Of a DNA stretch of 64,000 bases, positions 1 through 9,095 are shown piece by piece; positions within the stretch are counted from its first letter, which is position 1; each line of letters opens with the position of its first letter. The notes under the pieces were generated by a model. The model was given only the letters and a program-made list of their open reading frames with translations, was not told the DNA's origin and searched no databases. Source of the stretch: Bradyrhizobium sp. WSM1417 (GTDB lineage: Bacteria > Pseudomonadota > Alphaproteobacteria > Rhizobiales > Xanthobacteraceae); assembly GCF_000515415.1 (NCBI RefSeq), contig NZ_KI911783.1, forward strand, positions 1,168,392 to 1,232,391, written 5' to 3'. The position numbers and the translations under genes were made by a program.

Positions 1-1525
1 GGGTGATGGTGACGAGCACGGCGAGCCCGAGGCCCAGCGACAGCACGACCGAGGGCGTCAGCGCGCCCGGCCGGTGGATGTTGGCAATCGCAAGTCGCAG
101 CATCGGCCAGCGCGTGCGCGGCAGCCGTCGTGCGATCGTCATCAGCAGGGCGGCGATGCCGCGCAGCAGCGCGAACACGATGACAGAGGAGGCCACGAAC
201 ACCGCGGCGATGCGCTTGTCGAAGGAGAGGCCAATCACCACCGCGATCAGCAGCGCGATCACGACAGCCATGAAGACGAGATAGCTCCAGCGTGGCCGAT
301 GCCATTCGGAGCTGATGGTGTCGCGGAACAGGGCGGCCACCGGCACGTCGTGCACCCGCCCGAGCGGCCACAGGCCGAAGGCAAGCGCCGTGAGCAGCCC
401 GTAGACGAACGACAGCGCGAGTTCGTCGGCATGCACCGCCGGCACCACCGGCAGCGGCAGCAGCTTGCCGAGCAGGCCGACGATCGCAAACGGCATGGCG
501 GCGCCGAGCGCGAGCCCGATCAGCGACCCGATCGCGGCGAGCAGGAGCACCTGGGCGAGATAGATGCCGAACACGTCGCGCCCGGTGGCGCCGACGGCCT
601 TGAAGGCCGCGATCACCTCGAGCTTGTGGTCGATATGGGCCTTGACGGCATTGGCGACACCGACGCCGCCGACCAGCAGCGCGGCGAGGCCGACCAGCGT
701 CAGGAACTGCGTGAAGCGGTTGATGTTGCGCTCGAGCTGCGGCGAGGCATTGGAGCGGCTGCGGACCTCCCAGCCGGCCTGCGGCGCGGCGTTGCGGGCG
801 TCCGCGATGAAGGCGTCGGTGGCGCGCTCATCGTTGGCGATCTCCGGCAGCTTCACCCGATAGACCCAGCGCACCAGGCTGCCGGGCTGGATCAGGCCTG
901 TAGCGCGAAGGCCCGCCTCGCTGATCAGGAAGCGCGGGCCGAAGCCGATGCCGCCGGCGAGCTTGTCGGGCTCGGCTTCGACGGCGCTGCGGATCTGGAA
1001 CGTCGCAGCCCCGACTGTGACGCGATCGCCGGTCTTGAGCGACAGCCGCGCCAGCAGCGTCGGATCGGCGGCCGCGCCGAACGCGCCGTCGCGCTCCGCC
1101 AGCAGGTCGGACATCGGCAGCGGCGGCGCCAGCGTCAATTGGCCGAGCATCGGATAGGTGTCGTCGACCGCCTTCATCTCGACCAGCGCCAGCTTGCCCT
1201 CGGCCGAGCGCGCCATGCCGCGCAGTGTGGCGGCGCTCGAGACGGTACCGCGCGAACGCAGGAAGGCGACTTCCTCCGGCTTCGCCTCGCGCTGAAACAG
1301 GACGAATGACACGTCGCCGCCGAGCAGCGTGCGGCCCTCGCGGGCGAGGCCGTCGCTCAGGCTCGCCGAGACCGAGCCGACACCGGCGATCGCCATCACG
1401 CCGAGCGCGATGCAGGCGATGAAGACGTAGAAGCCGCGCAGGCCGCCGCGCAATTCGCGCAACGCATAGCGCAGCGACAGCGCGACGCCGTTGGGCTTCG
1501 CGAACGGTTCGGCAGCGATGCTCAT
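1..1525 (-). CDS. ABC transporter permease, FtsX/YbbP-like (partial, N-terminal 508 codons)
   Basis: The reading frame is open from an ATG at 1525 to the window edge, so the C-terminal part is missing. The first helix (around residues 30-55, FYVFIACIALGVMAIAGVGS) is followed by a large periplasmic domain. Further hydrophobic segments start near residue 260 (LVGLAALLVGGVGVANAVK, IYLAQVLLLAAIGSLIGLA). This is the layout of the large FtsX-type permeases exemplified by YbbP (about 800 residues). Its ATG overlaps the stop of the upstream ATPase gene in an ATGA junction, which implies translational coupling. With the neighbouring ATPase and TesA-like esterase it reproduces the tesA-ybbA-ybbP neighbourhood. 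The substrate is unknown; an exporter or lipoprotein-handling role is only a family-level guess. Confidence 0.85.
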   Translation of the reverse strand, partial: MSIAAEPFAKPNGVALSLRYALRELRGGLRGFYVFIACIALGVMAIAGVGSVSASLSDGLAREGRTLLGGDVSFVLFQREAKPEEVAFLRSRGTVSSAATLRGMARSAEGKLALVEMKAVDDTYPMLGQLTLAPPLPMSDLLAERDGAFGAAADPTLLARLSLKTGDRVTVGAATFQIRSAVEAEPDKLAGGIGFGPRFLISEAGLRATGLIQPGSLVRWVYRVKLPEIANDERATDAFIADARNAAPQAGWEVRSRSNASPQLERNINRFTQFLTLVGLAALLVGGVGVANAVKAHIDHKLEVIAAFKAVGATGRDVFGIYLAQVLLLAAIGSLIGLALGAAMPFAIVGLLGKLLPLPVVPAVHADELALSFVYGLLTALAFGLWPLGRVHDVPVAALFRDTISSEWHRPRWSYLVFMAVVIALLIAVVIGLSFDKRIAAVFVASSVIVFALLRGIAALLMTIARRLPRTRWPMLRLAIANIHRPGALTPSVVLSLGLGLAVLVTIT

Positions 1526-2244
1526 GCCGGCGCCGACTGGGTGTCGATCCGGCCCGAGCGCAGGCGGATCACGCGATCACAGCGATGCGCGAGCGAGGAA
1601 TCGTGCGTGACCAGCACCAGCGTCATGCCGCGCTCGGCATGCTTGCTGAACAGGAGGTCGACGATCTGTTGTCCCGTGGCTTCGTCGAGATTGCCGGTCG
1701 GCTCGTCGGCAACGAGGATCGCGGGATCGGGTGCCAGCGCGCGGGCCAGCGCGACGCGCTGCTGCTCGCCGCCGGAGAGCTGCGTCGGATAATGATGCAG
1801 ACGGTCGCCGAGCCCGACCGAATGAAGCTCTTGCGCCGCGCGCTTTGCGGCGTCGGGATTGCCCGCAAGCTCGAGCGGCACCGCGACGTTCTCCAGCGCG
1901 GTCATGGTCGGGATCAGATGGAAGGACTGGAAGACGATGCCGACCTGGCGGCCGCGGAAGCGGGCCAGCGCGTCCTCGTCGAGGGCATTGAAAGGCGTGC
2001 CGCTGACCACCACCTCTCCGCTATCAGGACGCTCCAGCCCCGCCATCACCATCAGCAGCGTGGATTTGCCCGAGCCTGACGGGCCGATCAGGCCGATCGT
2101 TTCGCTCCGGCCGACGCGCAAGCTGATATCCTTGAGAATGTGAACGCGTGCCGCGCCCGTACCCAATGACAGATTGACGTTGGAGATGGCGATGGTGTCC
2201 GCCGAACTGTCGGCGAGCGAAGAGGAAGAGATGCGAGTGTCCAT
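1522..2244 (-). CDS. ABC transporter ATP-binding protein, YbbA/LolD-like
   Basis: This is the cytoplasmic ATPase subunit that should energise the adjacent FtsX-type permease. It shows Walker A (GPSGSGKST), the signature [15 protein letters not shown], and Walker B with the D-loop ([12 protein letters not shown]), followed by the switch histidine region (LVLVTHD). The length of about 240 residues is normal for the MacB/LolD/YbbA class. The ATG at 2244 is preferred; an in-frame TTG at 2262 would add six residues. The start lies in a CCATGG palindrome that also gives an ATG on the opposite strand for the divergent esterase. The 3' end overlaps the permease start by 4 bp. Substrate cannot be read from the sequence. 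Confidence 0.93.
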   Translation of the reverse strand: MDTRISSSSLADSSADTIAISNVNLSLGTGAARVHILKDISLRVGRSETIGLIGPSGSGKSTLLMVMAGLERPDSGEVVVSGTPFNALDEDALARFRGRQVGIVFQSFHLIPTMTALENVAVPLELAGNPDAAKRAAQELHSVGLGDRLHHYPTQLSGGEQQRVALARALAPDPAILVADEPTGNLDEATGQQIVDLLFSKHAERGMTLVLVTHDSSLAHRCDRVIRLRSGRIDTQSAPA

Positions 2245-2947
2245 GGTCCGGTCATATGGCAACTCCGCACGCGCGGTCGAGAGGCGTTACGGATTGTTCA
2301 TGCACATAGCCGTGTTGATGCTCGCTTTGATGACGGTCGCAAATCCGGCGTGGGCTCCGGCATGGGCCGAGGCGGCGAATCCGATCAAGCTGGTGGTTCT
2401 CGGCGATTCCCTGAGCGCCGGCCTCGGCCTCCCGGCCCAGCAAGCGTTCCCCGCAAAGCTTCAAAAAGCCTTGCAAGACAAAGGCATAGAGGTCGATATG
2501 ACCAATGCCGGGGTCTCCGGCGACACCTCCTCGGGAGGGCGTGACCGGCTCGACTGGTCGGTCCCCGACGGAACCGACGGTGTGATCATCGAGCTCGGCG
2601 CCAACGATGCGCTGCGCGGCATCGATCCCGATTTGACGCGCACCGCGCTGACCGAGATCGTCCAGCGCCTCAAGGCGCGCAAGATCGCGGTGATGCTGTG
2701 CGGCATGCTGGCGCCGCCGAATTACGGCGCGGATTATGCCGCACGCTTTAATTCGATTTATCCGGATCTGGCGAAAAAATTCGGCGTGCCGCTCTATCCG
2801 TTTTTTCTTGAGGGTGTCGCGGCCGATGCCAAGCTCAACCAGGCCGACGGCATTCATCCGACCGCGGCCGGCGTCGACATCATCGTCAGGAATATCTTGC
2901 CCACGGTTGAGGCATTCATTGGCACGATCGCTGGGCAGCGGCGTTGA
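2243..2947 (+). CDS. tesA: TesA-like arylesterase / lysophospholipase, SGNH (GDSL) hydrolase, secreted
   Basis: This is a periplasmic SGNH-fold esterase or thioesterase. The N-terminus has an arginine-bearing n-region, then a hydrophobic core (IAVLMLALMTV) and an AWA cleavage site. The catalytic blocks are present in order: block I VVLGDSLSAGLG with the nucleophile Ser, block III GANDALRG, and block V DGIHPTAAG with the Asp-His pair. The start is uncertain. ATG 2231 has the best-placed purine-rich SD (AGAGGAAG just upstream), ATG 2243 keeps the arginine-rich n-region, and ATG 2300 would give a signal peptide with almost no positive charge. The first two overlap the divergent ATPase start. The pairing with a YbbA/YbbP-type exporter is conserved in many proteobacteria. 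Confidence 0.9.
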   Translation: MVRSYGNSARAVERRYGLFMHIAVLMLALMTVANPAWAPAWAEAANPIKLVVLGDSLSAGLGLPAQQAFPAKLQKALQDKGIEVDMTNAGVSGDTSSGGRDRLDWSVPDGTDGVIIELGANDALRGIDPDLTRTALTEIVQRLKARKIAVMLCGMLAPPNYGADYAARFNSIYPDLAKKFGVPLYPFFLEGVAADAKLNQADGIHPTAAGVDIIVRNILPTVEAFIGTIAGQRR

Positions 2948-3129
2948 AAAGCAGGCAGCGCCGACCGTAATTCCCAGGGTTTTACCGGGGTGAGGCGCGC
3001 GATGCTTCGCAGAGTCACACAACTGCGATAGGAATTAAGGTACCGGTGATTCGTCGCCGGCTCTAAAATTTGGATATGACCTTGGGATCTTGCCCTCGGA
3101 TCATGCCCAAGCATCGGGAGTGCGAAACG

Positions 3130-3666
3130 ATGCCGCGTTTGTTCACTGGTCTGGAAATTCCGGCCGAGATTGGCCAGTCGCTTTCCAATTTGCGGGGCGG
3201 CCTTCCCGGCGCCCGCTGGATCGATCCCGAAAATTACCACGTCACACTGCGCTTCATCGGCAATATCGACGGCATGTCCGCCAACGAAATCGCCTCGATG
3301 CTGTTTCGCGTCGATCGCAAGCCGTTCGAGGTGAAGGTGCAGGGTTTGCAGAGTTTCGGCGGACGCAAGCCGCGCGCGGTGGTGGCCACCATCGTGCCGA
3401 GCAAGCCGCTGATGGAATTGCAGGCCGAGCTCGAGCGCCTGATGCAGCGGATCGGCCTCGACCCGGAAGGCCGCAAGTTCATCCCGCATGTCACGCTGGC
3501 CCGGCTGCACGACGCCACCGACCGTGACGTAGCCGATTATCTCTCGCTGCGCGGCTATTTTCCTAGCAAGGCCTTCACGGCCGAACGCTTCGTGCTGTTC
3601 TCGTCCCGCGCCTCCACCGGCGGCGGGCCCTATGTGGTCGAGGACGCCTACGAGCTGTGTGAGTAG
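3130..3666 (+). CDS. thpR: RNA 2',3'-cyclic phosphodiesterase (2'-5' RNA ligase family)
   Basis: This is a 178-residue member of the 2H phosphoesterase superfamily. Both catalytic HxT motifs are visible: HVTLRFIG near residue 37 and HVTLARL near residue 120. The family hydrolyses 2',3'-cyclic phosphate RNA ends and can join 2'-5' ends in vitro. The start at 3130 is chosen because GGGAG lies about 10 nt upstream and the protein then begins with the family-typical MPRLFTGLEIP. An in-frame ATG at 3070 would add 20 unconserved residues. It is a single gene between tesA and the ZapE-like gene, with no operon partner evident. Confidence 0.92.
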   Translation: MPRLFTGLEIPAEIGQSLSNLRGGLPGARWIDPENYHVTLRFIGNIDGMSANEIASMLFRVDRKPFEVKVQGLQSFGGRKPRAVVATIVPSKPLMELQAELERLMQRIGLDPEGRKFIPHVTLARLHDATDRDVADYLSLRGYFPSKAFTAERFVLFSSRASTGGGPYVVEDAYELCE

Positions 3667-3776
3667 CGAAGCTCTCGTGCCCCAAACGCTACGCAGCGCG
3701 ACCGGGACACGGAACGCATAGCGCCCCGCACCAATTCACGGCTTGCAATTTCCGCTCATCTCTGGCGGTAAAGAGC

Positions 3777-4961
3777 ATGCTCTCGACCCCCAGTTCCTCA
3801 TTCCGCGAGGCCTATCAGGCCCAGATCGCGTCCGGCGCGATCGAGCCCGACGCTGCCCAGGCCGAAATCGCCGACGCCTATGCAGCGCTCGACCAGCGGC
3901 TCGCCGATTACAAGCCGGCGCGCAAGCAGGGCCTGCTCAGCCGCCTCTTCAGCAGCGACAAGGACGAGGCGCCGCACGGGCTCTACGTCCATGGCGAGGT
4001 CGGCCGCGGCAAGACCATGCTGATGGATCTGTTCTTCCAGCACTCGACCGTCGAGCACAAGCGGCGCGCGCATTTCCACGAATTCATGGCCGATGTGCAC
4101 GAGCGCATCTACGATTATCGCCAAGACATCGCGCGCGGCGAGATCGCCGACGGCGACGTCATCGCGCTGACCGCGCATGCGATCTTCGAGGAGAGCTGGC
4201 TGCTCTGCTTCGACGAATTCCACGTCACCGACATTGCAGACGCGATGATCCTCGGCCGCCTGTTCGCAAAACTGCTGGAGCTCGGCACCGTCGTGGTCGC
4301 GACCTCCAACGTCGCGCCTGACGACCTCTACAAGGGCGGTCTGAACCGTTCGCTGTTCCTGCCCTTCATCAGGCAGATCACCGACCACATGGACGTGCTG
4401 CGGCTCGAGGCGCGCACCGACTTCCGGCTGGAAAAGCTTCAAGGCGTGCCGATGTGGCTGACGCCGGCAGACACCGAGGCGGACGCCGCGCTCGACCGCG
4501 CCTGGTCGAAGATGTCAGGCGGCGCCAAATGCAAATCGCGCGATATTTCGATCAAGGGCCGCATCCTGCACGTGCCGTGCTCGGCCCACGGCGTGGCGCG
4601 CTTCGCGTTCGCCGATCTCTGTGAGAAGCCGCTCGGGGCATCCGACTATCTCAGGCTGGCGCACGATTATCACACCATCCTGGTCGACCATATTCCAGTG
4701 ATGGACATCTCCCAGCGCAACGCCGCCAAGCGTTTCATCACGCTGATCGACACGCTCTATGACAATGCCGTGAAGCTGATGGCCTCGGCCGATGCCAACC
4801 CGATCTCGCTCTATCTTGCCAACGAGGGCAACGAGGCCAACGAGTTCAAGCGCACCGCCTCGCGCCTGATCGAAATGAGCTCGGAATCGTATCTGGCGCT
4901 GCCCCACGGCCGCAAGGATTCCACCGCCAGCGGATCGACCAAAGGTTTGGTTGAGACCTAA
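3777..4961 (+). CDS. zapE: AFG1/ZapE-family ATPase (cell division protein ZapE)
   Basis: This is a 394-residue P-loop ATPase of the AFG1/ZapE family. Walker A (GEVGRGKTMLMD) is near residue 75 and Walker B (LLCFDEFHVTD) near residue 140. The sensor-like segment VVVATSNVAPDDLYKGGLNR is the usual family signature. In E. coli ZapE acts at the Z-ring under stress; the mitochondrial relatives are linked to turnover of respiratory-chain proteins. In alphaproteobacteria the gene commonly precedes mdh and the suc genes, as here. The ATG at 3777 follows an AAAGAG ribosome-binding site. A palindrome at 5010-5048 follows the gene. Confidence 0.92.
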   Translation: MLSTPSSSFREAYQAQIASGAIEPDAAQAEIADAYAALDQRLADYKPARKQGLLSRLFSSDKDEAPHGLYVHGEVGRGKTMLMDLFFQHSTVEHKRRAHFHEFMADVHERIYDYRQDIARGEIADGDVIALTAHAIFEESWLLCFDEFHVTDIADAMILGRLFAKLLELGTVVVATSNVAPDDLYKGGLNRSLFLPFIRQITDHMDVLRLEARTDFRLEKLQGVPMWLTPADTEADAALDRAWSKMSGGAKCKSRDISIKGRILHVPCSAHGVARFAFADLCEKPLGASDYLRLAHDYHTILVDHIPVMDISQRNAAKRFITLIDTLYDNAVKLMASADANPISLYLANEGNEANEFKRTASRLIEMSSESYLALPHGRKDSTASGSTKGLVET

Positions 4962-4980
4962 AGGGTCTGGCGGAGACTTA

Positions 4981-5000
4981 AGTCCTATTTAGTCCTATTT
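4981..5000. repeat. perfect 10-bp tandem duplication
   Basis: AGTCCTATTT occurs twice in direct succession just after the zapE stop codon. It is a small local duplication with no evident function. Confidence 0.8.
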
Positions 5001-5009
5001 GCCAGCGCT

Positions 5010-5048
5010 GTCATTCCGGGCTCGGCGCTTCCCAAGCCCCGGAATGAC
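5010..5048. repeat. intergenic palindrome between zapE and mdh
   Basis: The arms GTCATTCCGGG and CCCCGGAATGAC flank a 15-nt centre. There is no T-run on the plus strand, so it is more likely a REP-like palindrome than a standard intrinsic terminator, although the stem could still protect or end the zapE transcript. It has the look of the other GC-rich intergenic palindromes in this window. Confidence 0.75.
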
Positions 5049-5062
5049 GAGGTTGCGCTTGA

Positions 5063-6142
<1,080 letters not shown>

Positions 6143-6153
6143 ACCCAATATCC

Positions 6154-6190
6154 CCGCCGAAGACCGAAACCCGGTCTTCGGCGGTTTCAT
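6154..6190 (+). terminator. intrinsic terminator after mdh
   Basis: The stem CCGCCGAAGACC / GGTCTTCGGCGG (12 bp, perfect) has a short AC-rich loop and is followed by TTTCATTT. It begins 12 nt after the mdh stop codon. Confidence 0.85.
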
Positions 6191-6358
6191 TTCCGGGGTC
6201 CGCCAAACCTTGTTTAAGGTTGGGGCGGGTCCTGGTCCCCAAGTCCAGAGATAGATGTCAGAGAATCCGGGTTGCAGTTCTTGTGGTATATGGTATGCCA
6301 GCCACAAGACTGAGGTGGGCCTACGAGGTCACCGCCCGCGGGTTCAGGGAGCGACCAT

Positions 6359-7555
<1,197 letters not shown>

Positions 7556-7559
7556 GGCC

Positions 7560-8039
7560 ATGACCCAGGACCATCTCGCTGCATCATCCCCGCTGCCGGA
7601 GCACGCGCGACTTGCCGCGTTCGCCGGTGAATGGAATGGCGAGGAGGTGGTCTTTCCGTCGCGCTGGACGGAGGGCGGAATGGCGACTTCTCGCGTCGTG
7701 GCCCACATGGATCTCAACGGCTTCTATCTGATCCAGGACTCGGTCCAGACCCGCGACGGCAAGCAGAGCTTCGCCACCCACGGCATCTTCACCTTCGACC
7801 GCGAAGACCGGACCTACAAATTGTTCTGGTACGATTCGCTCGGCTACACGCCGCCCTCGCCCGCCTCCGGCGGCTGGGTCGGCAAGACCCTGACGCTGGT
7901 GCGCGGCTCGCTCCGCGGCAATGCGCGCCACGTCTATGAAATCATCGACGACGATTCCTATTCGTTGAAGATCCAGTTCTCGCCGGACGCGGAAGGCTGG
8001 GCCGACGTGCTCACCGGCGTCTACCGCCGCATCCACTGA
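7560..8039 (+). CDS. DUF1579-family protein embedded between sucC and sucD
   Basis: This 159-residue soluble protein matches the DUF1579 pattern: an early FAGEWNGEE segment, then beta-rich repeats ([30 protein letters not shown]) that suggest a lipocalin-like or beta-barrel fold. Function is unknown and no catalytic motif is evident. The ATG lies 4 nt after the sucC stop and an SD (GGGAGG) sits inside the sucC end, so it is probably translated from the suc mRNA. This position splits the two subunits of one heteromeric enzyme. Co-transcription is inferred from spacing. Confidence 0.85.
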   Translation: MTQDHLAASSPLPEHARLAAFAGEWNGEEVVFPSRWTEGGMATSRVVAHMDLNGFYLIQDSVQTRDGKQSFATHGIFTFDREDRTYKLFWYDSLGYTPPSPASGGWVGKTLTLVRGSLRGNARHVYEIIDDDSYSLKIQFSPDAEGWADVLTGVYRRIH

Positions 8040-8073
8040 CCTCTCACTCGTTAGTTTCGCGAAAGCAGACCTC

Positions 8074-8958
8074 ATGTCCATCCTGATCGACAAGAACACC
8101 AAGGTCATCTGCCAGGGCTTTACCGGCAAGAACGGCACCTTCCACTCGGAGGCCGCGATTGCCTATGGCACCAAGATGGTCGGCGGCACTTCGCCCGGCA
8201 AAGGCGGCGCGACGCATCTGGGCCTGCCGGTGTTCGACACCGTGCGCGAGGCGCGTGAGAAGACCGGCGCCGATGCGTCGGTGATCTACGTGCCGCCGCC
8301 GGGCGCGGCCGATGCGATCTGCGAAGCCATCGACGCCGAGATACCGCTGATCGTCTGCATCACGGAAGGTATCCCGGTCATCGACATGGTCCGGGTGAAG
8401 CGTTCGCTGGCCGGCTCCAAGTCGCGCCTGATCGGGCCGAACTGCCCGGGCGTCATGACCGCCGGCGAGTGCAAGATCGGCATCATGCCGGCCAACATCT
8501 TCAAGACCGGCAGCGTCGGCATCGTCTCGCGCTCGGGCACCCTGACCTACGAAGCCGTGTTCCAGACCACCCAGGAAGGCCTCGGCCAGACCACCGCGGT
8601 CGGCATCGGCGGCGACCCGGTCAAGGGAACCGAGTTCATCGACGTGCTGGAAATGCTGCTCGGCGATCCCAAGACCGAGTCGATCATCATGATCGGCGAG
8701 ATCGGCGGTTCCGCCGAGGAGGACGCCGCCCAGTTCCTCAAGGACGAGGCCAAGCGCGGCCGCAAGAAGCCGATGGTCGGTTTCATCGCCGGTGTCACGG
8801 CCCCTCCCGGCCGCCGCATGGGCCACGCCGGCGCGATCATTTCGGGCGGCAAGGGCGACGCCGGCTCCAAGACCGACGCGATGAAATCGGCAGGAATTAC
8901 AGTGTCGCCATCTCCCGCTCGCCTTGGCCACACGCTTGCCGAAAAATTGAAGGGCTGA
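8074..8958 (+). CDS. sucD: succinyl-CoA synthetase alpha subunit
   Basis: This 294-residue subunit binds CoA and carries the phosphohistidine. The CoA-binding domain ([16 protein letters not shown]) is N-terminal. The catalytic His is residue 251 in the motif [13 protein letters not shown]. It partners with SucC encoded just upstream, with one gene in between. The length and start [11 protein letters not shown] are typical. A 137-bp spacer leads to sucA. Confidence 0.98.
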   Translation: MSILIDKNTKVICQGFTGKNGTFHSEAAIAYGTKMVGGTSPGKGGATHLGLPVFDTVREAREKTGADASVIYVPPPGAADAICEAIDAEIPLIVCITEGIPVIDMVRVKRSLAGSKSRLIGPNCPGVMTAGECKIGIMPANIFKTGSVGIVSRSGTLTYEAVFQTTQEGLGQTTAVGIGGDPVKGTEFIDVLEMLLGDPKTESIIMIGEIGGSAEEDAAQFLKDEAKRGRKKPMVGFIAGVTAPPGRRMGHAGAIISGGKGDAGSKTDAMKSAGITVSPSPARLGHTLAEKLKG

Positions 8959-9095
8959 TTCACTCCTTCGTAATTTTCCGGGCGAAGTTTCGCAGCAAAT
9001 AGGGTAAATGGTGCCTGTCGCGCTGGTCCTCTGCCGGGGAGCCCAGCGCCAGCGCCGTTTGTTATGCGCGAACCGAAATCGCCAGGAACTCAAGT

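Noticed and set aside
74..1309. 411-codon plus-strand open frame
   Set aside because: It is antisense to the clearly coding ABC permease, is Arg/His/Gln-rich and has no recognisable motif. It is a high-GC shadow frame.
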